Part shown: positions 47,901-56,634 of the stretch, one piece after another
Position numbering within the stretch: position 1 is the stretch's first letter
Layout of the letters: every line of letters starts with the position of its first letter
DNA from: Turnera subulata
Taxonomy: Eukaryota > Streptophyta > Magnoliopsida > Malpighiales > Passifloraceae
Length of the DNA: 64,000 nucleotides
Assembly (NCBI GenBank): GCA_028386065.3
Contig: JAKUCV010007175.1
Span: forward strand, 1-64,000
Direction of reading: 5' to 3'
Made by a program: the position numbers and the translations under genes
Notes under the pieces: generated by a model
Told to the model about the DNA's origin: nothing
The model's database searches: none
Seen by the model: the letters and a program-made list of their open reading frames with translations, nothing else

Positions 47901-48602
47901 CCTAACTGTAGATTACCAATCATTACTCAACTTGCACAATCTGCTGCTGCAATGATTTACCCTTCTCCTGCTGAAGACCAGCTTAGTTGGTCGTTGTCTC
48001 CATCTGGTCATTTCTCCATTCGCAGTGCTTGGGATTTTATAAGGGTTCATAAGCCTCGGGTGGATTGGTTTAAACTGCTTTGGGCTGCAGGACATATCCC
48101 CAAACATAGTTTCGTTACATGGTTGGCTATTCTTGATAGGCTAGCAACAAGGGAACGTCTTTCTGGTTGGGGTATACTATCTGATACCTCCTGTCTACTG
48201 TGTGCACATCACCTTGAGAATAGAGATCATCTTTTCTTTGCCTGTCCATATTCTGCTGAAGTCTGGTCTCGGTTACTCTATCTTTGTAATGTTTCTCATG
48301 TAACAGCTTCTTGGCCAGTCGAATTTATTTGGGTGAAGAGACATTTGCAGAAGAAATCATTGAAGTCTATGATATTGCGCATCGCATGGTGCGCTTGCAT
48401 ATATCATATATGGCGGGAACGGAATAACCGCCATTTCACTCACTGTTGTCGTTCCACTGATGCTGTTGTTGCAGCTGTATGCTCTGACCTGAAATTGCGC
48501 TTTTCTGGCTTGAATAACCTCAAATCTAGGATGTTGTCAGGGGAAATGCAAATGCTTTGTAATTTTTGGTGCATACATTTTGCTCATGATGTTTCTGCTT
48601 AG
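44937..48602 (+). CDS. LINE ORF2: endonuclease, reverse transcriptase, zf-RVT
   Basis: The ATG at 44937 opens a frame of 1221 residues without interruption. Domains: APE endonuclease at about 1-230 (WNVRGLNDP, LIETKI, LLGDFNIVRS, EISDHSAI); reverse transcriptase about 440-720 (KNKAPGPDGYSVEFF, GMRQGDPLSPYLF, CFADDLLVF with FADD at 47016-47027); and C-terminal zf-RVT (CLLCAHHLENRDHLFFAC). The protein nicks target DNA and primes cDNA from it. The sister LINE at 26054-34147 has the same layout and clearly homologous sequence. The intact frame suggests recent insertion, although ORF1 is broken in this copy. Translation may depend on reinitiation at the TAATG overlap. Confidence 0.92.
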   Translation: MRWFLWNVRGLNDPIKQKSVLKRIHSVSADIVCLIETKIQVEHVSDVRRSFLPHWKFVSNYAHARLGHIWLFWSDKVDIVVLNSSAQVLHCQVTCLSEQTKCFASFIYGANSASDRASSLFPSITAFASQVGGHPWSLLGDFNIVRSAAESSSDISHLATEVARFNDCLITNGLLDHQYTGSLFTWSNRQPANPILRKLDRFLVNAEWFSVFPASIVEFLHPEISDHSAILFTSSQPVTTGPKPFKFCNYWVSHLNFLPTVLSVWSGSRNGSAMFSLWQKLKSLKAELKQLHREVYGDLPRQIALIEQELQSVQTQVLAGNANPDLLSLEQCLLQSLSEFKVAEESYMRQRSRISWLSCGDSNTRFFHNIVKVRKARNSIRSLVTPQGVLLSHPSHIEDSIVQYYTDFLGHKNPEVTGGSVSYFRTLLQRSLSVDDSMQLIADVTDVEIHDAMFSLGKNKAPGPDGYSVEFFTSAWNIVGNNVIAAIKEFFATGKLLKGVNSTIISLIPKVSNAQKVTDYRPISCCTTLYKCISKILASRLQKCLPSLISSSQTAFTPGRRIVDNVLLAHELVHNYHKVDLSSRSALKTDLMKAFDSVDWDFLINVLAAMGIPLQFIAWIKICISTTMFSVSVNGALCGYFKGGKGMRQGDPLSPYLFVISMEVLSCLLSKAAANKILPYHPKCSKVQLTHLCFADDLLVFSDGSLAAASAINHIFQEFYFLSGLKFNPAKSEAFLAGVSDGLIPQFIQVCGFKLGTFPVRYLGVPLISGRLSYAYCKPLIDRIMARINNWSSKFLSFAGKLQLVMSVLFSIQNYWANVFILPSKVLKEIERLCASFLWSGSSVNSRKAKVSWAELTYPKQEGGLGLKKLKDWNQACIARHLWSLLLQAGSLWVAWISVYFLKGRSIWSIPLPSTCSWSMRKILKLRPIFSNSIEHSIGNGKKTFVWWDRWHPYGVLHSVIPSYMLPSTKIPLQAKVSFLISNNSWAWPNCRLPIITQLAQSAAAMIYPSPAEDQLSWSLSPSGHFSIRSAWDFIRVHKPRVDWFKLLWAAGHIPKHSFVTWLAILDRLATRERLSGWGILSDTSCLLCAHHLENRDHLFFACPYSAEVWSRLLYLCNVSHVTASWPVEFIWVKRHLQKKSLKSMILRIAWCACIYHIWRERNNRHFTHCCRSTDAVVAAVCSDLKLRFSGLNNLKSRMLSGEMQMLCNFWCIHFAHDVSA

Positions 48603-48897
48603 TATTTTGTATTCTTGTCTAGGTCATTAGAGTGTTTGTTATACTCTGATGTACATTGTTGGGGACCTTCCCTAACCCAGTTTTTGGAATACAAATTATT
48701 TGATTCTCAAAAAAAAAATTATTGTCTTTAATAGTATTAGTCCAGTTTAGTCCACAGTTTACCAAACACTTTTCAGTACAACTGTTCTTCTCAATGTACA
48801 ACATACCAAACAGCAAATAGGACAGTACTATAGTCCAGTCCAGTCCAGTCTAGTCTCGTCCACTCCAATCCAGTCCAGTGGTCCAAACGCTAGCTTA

Positions 48898-49598
48898 AGT
48901 ATCTCTGTCTTGTTCTCAAGCCCATAGATTAGCCTAAACAAACCACATTATCCTTTATATCGCCAAGTCGAAGACAAACATCCCATTCTTACCAAACTAA
49001 CATCCCATTGCAGTTGACTTGATTGACAGTGGAGCAGCAACAGATAAACGAGAGGCCTCCACCGGTTTAAGGTTTGATCAGTTTATATTGTTTTCCTTTT
49101 CCAAAGTTTTTGCAGTTTTGCTTCCGTTGTGACACAAATTTCCTGTAGAACTCACATTTTAATCAACCTGATCAACTATCAAGTCAGCAGATACAGTTGA
49201 CCTGATCAACTGTCAAGTGAGGATTGACTAGCTGCTGCTGCTGCTTGGCAATTTGGTTCAACTGAAGCAGATGATAGGGAAATAGTTTAAGGTGAATTTA
49301 TTGGAGGATTAGAGGAGAACCTCCTCTCCATCCTTTGCCCATAAAATATTTTTAAATGTTTCCACCACTAGTTTTATGAATCTCTGTAGAGCTCTGTAAT
49401 TGGAATTACTTGTTAATTGGTTGTTTATAACTTATAATGAGCAAAACAAAACTTAAAATTTTCATCATCTTTCATAAAGTTGCTTACTGTAAAGATCTTC
49501 ATATCATGCCATTATGTTATTCTACAAGGTGGATTTTTTCAGGCAATTTTATTTGTCTATTTACTCTACAGGTTGTTTTAGTTCAAGAAAATAAGCTT
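48898..49598. other. Intergenic DNA upstream of the TIR pseudogene
   Basis: Several short echoes of TTGACYTGATYRACTGTCAAGT occur at 49014-49220. The part from about 49340 is homologous to the leader at 51510-51750 of the intact receptor gene, showing that the tandem duplication includes promoter-proximal sequence. Confidence 0.6.
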
Positions 49599-50082
49599 AT
49601 GGATGCAAGAAGAAATTCTCAATCCATGGTGTCTAAATTGAAGAAGCCAAAGAACAACCTGGCAGCAGGAGAACCACCTTTCCCTTCCACGGGTCGATGC
49701 ATTCATTACGACATATTCTTGAGTTTCAGAGGTTCAGATACTCGATATACTTTCACTGACCATCTCAAGAGAGAGTTAGTAGTTAAAGGAGGGTATTTAG
49801 TGTTTTTTGACGACGAAGGGATTCCATCAGGAAATGAGATTCAGTCAGAACTCCCAATAGCAATACAGAAGTCGAAATCATCCATAGTTGTGCTCTCCAA
49901 AGATTATGCTTCCTCAAAAATGGTGCTTAAATGAACTTGTGGAGATCGTAAACCGTCACACACAAGACGGACATCATGTTTTGCCTGTTTTCTATCATGT
50001 AATTCAAGTTTGCATTATGCAGTTTAAGAGCTGCAAATCTCAGAGAAAGTTCAATACAACCCAATGGCTTATTCATCTGTGA
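49599..50082 (+). pseudogene. Broken TIR-domain exon (tandem copy 1 of the receptor)
   Basis: The start at 49599 or 49626 (aligned with the intact copy's ATG) leads to HYDIFLSFRGSDTRYTFTDH, a TIR domain closely matching that at 51753. An A5 run at 49916-49920, where the intact copy has A4, shifts the frame and gives a stop at once; the other frame continues WCLNELVEIVNRHTQDG, including the catalytic-type Glu position. Homology ends after VLPVFYHV, and the TIR C-terminus is missing. Sequence error at the A run is possible, but the missing C-terminus confirms decay. Confidence 0.85.
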
Positions 50083-50324
50083 AAAGAAATGTTTCGAATC
50101 TTTATGAAAGGCACATGAAATGGATTCCAAGTTCAAATTCTTACGCTTTTCTAACTAGTGAGATAAAAAGCTAAAGTAAAATAAAGCAGCACACTCAGAA
50201 TTCGAAATTGTAACCTCTCTTCTAACAGGCACTAAATTGAAGTTACTTATTTCTCGTGTTTATTCGATTAACTGATGCAACTTTTGTTCACATTCAGTGA
50301 TACTGCATAATATCTTTTTTCACG

Positions 50325-50371
50325 GTCGGTCAAGGGTTTGAGAGAGCCATGGATGAGATCTGGCCTGGTCT
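50325..50371 (+). pseudogene. Relic of the NB-ARC exon start of copy 1
   Basis: GTCGGTCAAGGGTTTGAGAG and the next bases translate as VGQGFERAMDEIWPGL, matching VGDGFERAKDEIWSLL at the start of the intact copy's NB-ARC exon (53096 onward). Homology ends soon after. It lies about 0.25 kb beyond the broken TIR exon. Confidence 0.75.
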
Positions 50372-51752
50372 TTCCTGCTAATGATGGGTTGGGTTCCTTG
50401 GGTTTGGGTTTGGAACCCAGGTACTGCTTTAGCCACGGGTTTAGTCCAGCTCAAGTGGAGTCGGGACAGTAAGATTATTGTTTTAAATAGTCCACAGGGT
50501 CATCATTATTAGGCTTTGTCATGTATTGGGAGCAAGACTTTGAACAGTAAGATTATTGTTTAAAATAGTCCCAATCAGGCAATCACAAAAGTTCTGTATT
50601 TGACACCATTCTGTGCTTTTTAAACGACTTATGTACGCATTCCTACTGATTTTTAATATAGTAGGGGATCATAGTGGTGGTGGGTGGAACTTCAACTTTG
50701 ACGAAGGTTATCTTCACTTTCTTGACAGTTTTCTTCCATCTGTTCCTGCTTGACTTTTCACTGGTCATCATCACTCCCTTCTCTTCATTATTCTTCTCCA
50801 TTCCGGATCGTATTATCTACTCTGATCTTTGGAGGAGTAAAGATCTTGGGTGGGGGGAACACAGCACAGGTACTACATATGCATATCTTTCTTTTTTCTA
50901 ATTAGTTTTCCTGTTCATCAAATCATGCAGAATCATTCATTGGTCTCTCAATCTTTTACTTAGTCTTGTAGTGATCCTGAGACATGTTTTAAGGCCAACC
51001 AATCTCCACCTTGCCTACCGTTGCATTTTTCTTTGATCTACAAATATTCCCTTAGAATCCTTGTCTTAAAATCTAACACTTTCTGTCAGGAAAGATGCTT
51101 GTAATTTTCTGTTATTTGTATAGGGTGAAAATAGTAGTATAGGCTGAGGTACAGCTAGCATCTCTAGTTAAATTCAGGCAATTTGTAGAGCACTACAATC
51201 CGTGGTTTTCAAAATAATTCAAAATATAATGAATCCTCTTGGTAGAAATGAGGAGATGATGAAGAGTTACTCACTATAGGTGATCATTCTTTTACTGGAT
51301 CCTTATTTGCCTAGAGAACAGATAGCCAGCTTTGCCTGATATGTAAACAGGAAGTTGAGTCTGACAAAGTGATACTGGATGGCCTGATTCTGCTCTTAAT
51401 ACAAATTAATTTTGAGTTATAAGAAGGTGAAAACCGAACGAACCTCCTCAAATATTGCGGTAGTATAAGAAATCCTTCTAGAATTTGTTTTTCTTGTAAT
51501 ATATGTGATTTTTAAATATTTCTGCAACTATTTTATGAATATCTGCGGAGACCTGTAATTGGAATGGCTTGTGAAATTGTTCATAAGAATGACCAAAAGG
51601 AAACTTGATTTTTTCTTCTCTTTTGGGGAGTTGCTTACTCTAAATTATTCTACAAGGTAGATTTCCAAGCAATTTGTGTGTCTCCATTTGCTCTACAATT
51701 GTTTTAGCTCACCAGGATAAACTTATGAATACAGGAAGAAATATCTCATCCC
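50372..51752. other. Spacer between the tandem receptor copies
   Basis: No gene supported. The stretch 51510-51752 resembles the leader of copy 1 (49340-49600). A TTTTAG acceptor-like site near 51709 may end a 5'-UTR intron of the intact gene. Confidence 0.55.
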
Positions 51753-54700
51753 ATGGAGCCTAAACTGAGGATGCAAAGTAACAGTTCAGCAGAAGGACAA
51801 TCCTCTTCTTCCACATTTCGATGCCTTCATTATGATATATTTTTGAGTTTTAGAGGTTCGGATACTCGATATTCTTTCGTTGGCCATCTCAAAAAAGAAT
51901 TGATTAGAGGAGGGTATTTGGTATTTTATGATGATCAAGGGATTCAATCAGGAAAAGAGATCCGAACAGAACTACCAAAAGCAATTCAAGCCTCAAAGTC
52001 ATACATAGTTGTGCTCTCTAAAGATTACGCTTACTCAAAATGGTGCCTAAATGAACTTGTGGACATCATGAAACGCCACACACAAGAAGGATATTGTGTT
52101 ATGCCCATTTTTTATCACGTAAGTCCATCTGATGTCAGGAATCAGAAGAATAGCTTTGCAGATTCTTTTGTTAGACACCAAAGGACTTTGAACGAGAAGA
52201 CAGTGAAGGATTGGAAAGAGGGTCTAACAAAAATTGGAGGCTTGAAAGGGATACTTGTTGAAGAAAAAACGTAAGTATACACAAATAATGCAGCCTTGCC
52301 TTTTGCAAAAAAAAAATCTGAAAACAATTATGTTTGGATTACTGCGTTGAATTTTACTGTACGGAATAATGCATGATGTATACTTGGGTCAGAAACTCAC
52401 TCCAACTTAAATTTCTACTTTTGCACTACCCATCATTTTTCAGTGTTCATAGTTTGCACACAATATGCCTATTTCTTCCAACTACTATGACCTTAACAGG
52501 ACACGATATCTTGCATCATGTGATGAGTTTCAATTGCTCTTTTACATAGTTTTCTCATGCCAAAAAGACCTGATCATTTTGGATTTTATATGCAGAGAGG
52601 AGGCCGAGGTAATTCAAGAAATTGTCAGAAAGATTGGAGAATTTATAGGTAATACAAAGCTATTTACCGTTTGCACTATGTAATTTCATTACGTATTTTT
52701 TCAAAAAGGTACACGGCCTTCTTGCAAAAGTGGGAGAAAACTTATTCATTTGTTAAAAAAACAAAAATTCTGTGGAAGTTTATATATCAAAGGAATATGA
52801 AATGGTTTGAAGGTCAAAATCCACTCGAACAGCTCCGATGGTTTACTCATTCTGAATAAAGCTAAAATGAAATAAAACAGTCAAATTCCGTTCTCTTTTA
52901 TTGTCAAGTACATGTTAAAAATTGGTCCATTATTGTTGGCCAAAAGTATATGTACCGTTTAAAAGAATTTGTTACTTAGCAATGTCTCGTACCTACTCAA
53001 CTAACCAATTAATGCAACATATTTTATACTCAAATGATACCTGATATATATTTCATGGATAGGGACAAGAAAGTATCAATTCCTCACGTCAGAATTGGTT
53101 GGTGACGGGTTCGAGAGAGCTAAGGATGAGATCTGGTCTTTGTTGATGAAGGATGATATCGAAAAGATTGGAGTTTATGGAATGGGGGGTGTTGGGAAAA
53201 CCACATTGATGACACATATATACAATCAACTTCAAGAAAGATCAGACTCTTTTCCTCCTAGTTACTGGGTTACTGTGTCCCAAGATTTTAGCATTTACAA
53301 GTTACAAGATGGTATTTCCAAGGCTATTGACATGGATATTTCAAAGGAGGACGATCTAAAGAAAAGGGCGGCAAAGTTGAACGAATCATTGATTAGAAAA
53401 CAAAAGCTCATTCTTATCTTAGATGATCTGTGGGATGATTTTGACATAAAGGATGTGGGACTTCCAGTAGGGCCAAATGGATGCAAGTTAGGTTTTACAA
53501 CCCGATCATATGAAGTTTGCAGAAAGATGGGTTGCAAAAGGAATACTGTCAAAGTTGAACCTCTTTCGGACAAAGAAGCTTCTAATTTGTTCAAGAAGGA
53601 GATTGAGAATTACGACATAGATGATGAAGAACTTGTACAAGCTGTTATAAAGGAATGTGCAGGGTTGCCACTTGCTATTAGAGTGATGGCAAAGAGCATG
53701 AAGGAGGTGGATGATGTATGTGAATGGAGGAATATATTGGCTCTACTAAGAGACTCAAAGTTTACAAAGGATGATGACATGGAGCGAAAGGTATTCGGTG
53801 TACTAAGATCAAGCTATACTAGTTTAAAAGATCGATCTTTACAAGAATGTTTCTTGTATTGTGCATTGTTTCCAGAAGATGCTAAGATTGACAGAGAGAA
53901 ATTGATAGAGCTCTTGATTTGTGAAGGAATAATACAAGAAGGGAAGAGCAGACAAGAAGAGATTGATAAAGGCGATGTCATGCTTAATAAACTGGAAAGC
54001 CTCTGCTTGTTGGAACGTCGTTTTGGACAATATGTGAAGATGCATGACTTGATTAGGGATGTTGCCCTTCAAGAAATGGGAGACAATAAGTCAGTTGTGA
54101 TGGTTGAAGCTGGTAAGCAATTAAGAGCATTGCCAGATGTGGGTAAATGGAGGAAAAACTTGTATAGAGCTTCATTTATAGACAACCACATCAAGAACAT
54201 TCCTTCCGGCCACTCACCAAGCTGTCCTGATTTGTCAACTCTTCTTTTATGTGGCAATTGGAGGTTAGAATATATTGGGGATTCTTTTTTCGAGAAACTG
54301 AATGGTCTCAAAGTTCTTGATCTTTCAGGAACTGGAATTAAAGAATTATCAAGTTCCATCTCTAATCTTGGGACACTCACTGGGTTGTTCCTTAGAAACT
54401 GTCACAATTTGAGGCATGTACCATCGCTTGCCAAGCTTCAAGAACTGAAGTCTTTGGATTTACATTTTTCTGGCCTTAAAGAAGTGCCCCAAGGTATGGC
54501 ATTGCTCCACAACCTCAGGTATCTCAATATGAGTTGCGTAACTCTGAAGGTTTTCCCGGCCGGTATATTACCAAAACTCTCTCGTCTCCAATTTCTCAGA
54601 CTTAACCAGAAGTCGTTGGTTAAAGGAGAGGAGGTAGGTGGCTTAAGGAATTTGGAAGTTTTGGAATGTGGTTTTCAAGACTTTGTTGGGTTCAAGAGGT

Positions 54701-55887
54701 ATTTGCAATTCCAAAAACACGAGAAACCACTAGCAATTTTCCGTATTTTTGTGAATTGTACTGACACAAATTTAAGATATCCGAAAGGAAAAAGAGTTGA
54801 CATGTGGGGATGTGATATTAGCAAACAATTTGATAAACTTCCAAAGGGCATTGAAGAGCTGGTGTTAGATGGTTGCAAGGGTCCAAAGTGCTTAGTTCCA
54901 TTAAGTAATGCAACAGAATTGAAGATGATTCACATTGCTTACGGTGATGGAATAGAATGTTTGGTGTCGTCTTCTTCTTCTTCTGGGTCATCAGTTGATA
55001 CACTGAAACCTTTTGGGTTGGAAGGCTCATGCTTCCCTGCAAAGATTAACGCACCCGGGCTCGTGCCATCCTATGGAAGTACCTTTATTCATCTTAAGGA
55101 GCTTGTTGTACGCGGGTGCCACGGAATGAAGATGCTGTTCCCTCCGTGGTTGCTGCAAAACCTCAAGAACCTGGAATATCTTGATGTACAAGTATGCGAA
55201 GGAATGGAAGAGATAATAGCAAGTAATGAAGAGAACTGCAAGAACAACAACAACAATATCACTCCTGAATTCTGCCTCCCCAAATTAAGAATATTATGTC
55301 TTTACGATCTGCCACGACTCACAAGCATTTGTGACGGGTCACTGATTTGTGAGTCCCTGGAAGAACTTAAACTTGGTCGGTGTGAGATGATACAGAGGAT
55401 ACCGGTAGTTCCTCCTCTCCCTTCTGTCCAACTCAGTCTCCCCAAACTAAGGATATTATGTCTTTGCGATCTGCCACGACTCAGAAGCATTTGTGACAGG
55501 TCACTGATTTGTCAGTCCTTACAAGAAATTGAAGTTTTTGGGTGTCCGGAGCTAGAGAAGATACCAGTAGCTCCTCCTCTCCCATGTCTTCTACTGGGTA
55601 GTTTTGATTCAAGAGAGTGGCTGGAACAGTTTGAGCGGGACCATCCCAGCGTTAAGGATATCCTCCAGCATGTTGAACATTGTTCCCAATTGGAGTGGTA
55701 TCCGGACACCAACCTCCGAGCGAGAGGACACCTACCATCATTCAAGTTTGAGAGTTGCCGAAGCAGGCCCCCAAAACATTGGATATCCCCAGATAAGACG
55801 ATATTTTTCCTTTTTTCGCTGTATTTTCTTTTGTTTCTTGCTGGACATTTACGATTATTTTATGAGATTCTTGCTCTTCCGATTTAG
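51753..55887 (+). CDS. TIR plus CNL-class NB-ARC-LRR immune receptor
   Basis: Exons 51753-52270, 52596-52648 and 53063-55887 join in frame to 1131 residues. TIR domain at about 26-165: YDIFLSFRGSDTRYSF, and WCLNELVDIM with E101 at the NADase catalytic position. A 17-residue linker exon follows. The NB-ARC at about 200-530 has P-loop GMGGVGKTT (230-238), kinase-2 LDDLW (310-314), GLPLA (391-395), CFLYCALFPE (453-462) and MHDLIRDVA (517-525). Trp after kinase-2, the CFLYCALFPE form of RNBS-D and MHDLIRDVA are non-TIR (CNL, RPS2/RPS5-like) hallmarks; TNL genes normally have Asp and a different RNBS-D. LRRs fill about 550-1050, with a 54-residue duplication near the end. The last about 30 residues are hydrophobic (FFLFSLYFLLFLAG) and could be a membrane segment or readthrough of an unrecognised intron. 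Such receptors detect pathogen effectors and trigger cell death. Confidence 0.85.
55276..55599 (+). repeat. 162-bp in-frame duplication in the LRR region
   Basis: CTCCCCAAAYTAAGRATATT starts at 55276 and again at 55438, period 162 bp (54 codons). The protein repeat PKLRILCLxDLPRLxSICD is nearly identical in both. The duplication adds two LRR-like units near the C-terminus. Confidence 0.9.
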
Positions 55888-56597
55888 CTGTTGGAGAACA
55901 TCAAAACCAAAAAAAAAAAAAAAGGAGGGGGTGGGTGGTTTTGTTGGAGCTACAATTTTTTTGTTTTTCTTATTTATGTGTTTTTGGTTTTTGGTTTTCG
56001 AACAAGAATCAATTGGCTCTGCATGTGAGCAGAAATGAGCAATATTAGAAAACAAATGGTCACTGCCCAAGTTGTCTAGCATGAACTCTCACATCGATCT
56101 CTCCAAGGTATCCTCCCAGCATTGTAACAAAGAGGCTAATCATGTTGCTGCTGATAGGTGAATTTCTGTGAAAAGACACATGGTCAAAATATCGAGTACT
56201 ACTGTCTGTTTGCAGAAGAGTCAGTTTACTTAAAATTACTGAGAATAAACTATAAGGAATTATGGGGTGATTACATGCCCTCAGACACCTCACCTTAAGG
56301 CTAAGTTTGGAAAACAAAAGTGGGAGGAACGAAAATCAGGGGAAGATGGAGGACAGAATGAAACTTACTTCTTTGAAAAAATAAAAAGTGAGAGGAATGA
56401 TTGGCAAAGGATGTTATTTTTAATTATTTGAATAAAAGGTAAACCGATAAAATACAAAAAAGTACCCATTATTATTAATAAAAAATGACTAAATTTCAAT
56501 TTACACATCACTTTGGCGGTAGAGGTTATTAAGTAGAAGGTCAGTGAAGCAAAGACTAGAATATTGGTGTCCAAGAATGTGGGGAAGCTCTAGCCAT
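55888..56597. other. Receptor 3' region and intergenic DNA
   Basis: An A-rich run at 55911-55923 follows the stop. TAAGGCTAAGTTTGGAAAAC at 56294 loosely recalls the GCGTTTGGAC terminal repeat of the Harbinger-like element, but no partner end was seen. No gene supported. Confidence 0.5.
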
Positions 56598-56634
56598 TTT
56601 TTTTTTTTTTTGAAAAGGGGTGGCTCAAGGCCTA

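Larger units (their letters stand above)
43313..48717 (+). mobile_element. Full-length LINE with 5' inversion (twin priming)
   Basis: The 14-bp duplication ATTATTGTCTTTAA flanks the element at 43299-43312 and 48718-48731, and a short poly-A precedes the right copy. The 3' part (about 44235-48717) is in plus orientation with the end of ORF1, all of ORF2 and the tail. The 5' part (43313 to about 44225) is inverted: ORF1 reads leftward from 44068 and breaks off at 43313 after the residues VPYELL, while the plus part resumes at GLSYLASALG. This head-to-head arrangement inside one duplication is the signature of twin priming known from mammalian L1. Only about three codons of ORF1 are missing at the break. 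It lies within the Harbinger-like element. Confidence 0.93.
41342..48894. mobile_element. PIF/Harbinger-like element flanked by TTA, with SINE and LINE inside
   Basis: GGCTGCGTTTGGAC begins at 41342 after TTA, and the inverted counterpart GTCCAAACGCTAGC ends at 48894 before TTA (48895-48897). The 10-bp core GCGTTTGGAC is perfect and the outermost bases match with one gap and one change. A 3-bp TTA duplication is the mark of PIF/Harbinger insertions. Removing the LINE and SINE leaves about 1.8 kb with no transposase domain, so the element is non-autonomous. The right end carries CAGTC-type short repeats (48832-48880). It also contains a CT-rich block at 41640-41690 and a 149-bp tandem repeat. 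Confidence 0.6.

Noticed and set aside
52671..52859. Frame in the second intron of the TIR-CNL gene
   Set aside because: Lies between exons that splice in frame; no motif.
56294..56330. Half of another Harbinger-like terminal repeat
   Set aside because: AAGGCTAAGTTTGG is only loosely similar and no inverted partner or TTA pair was found.
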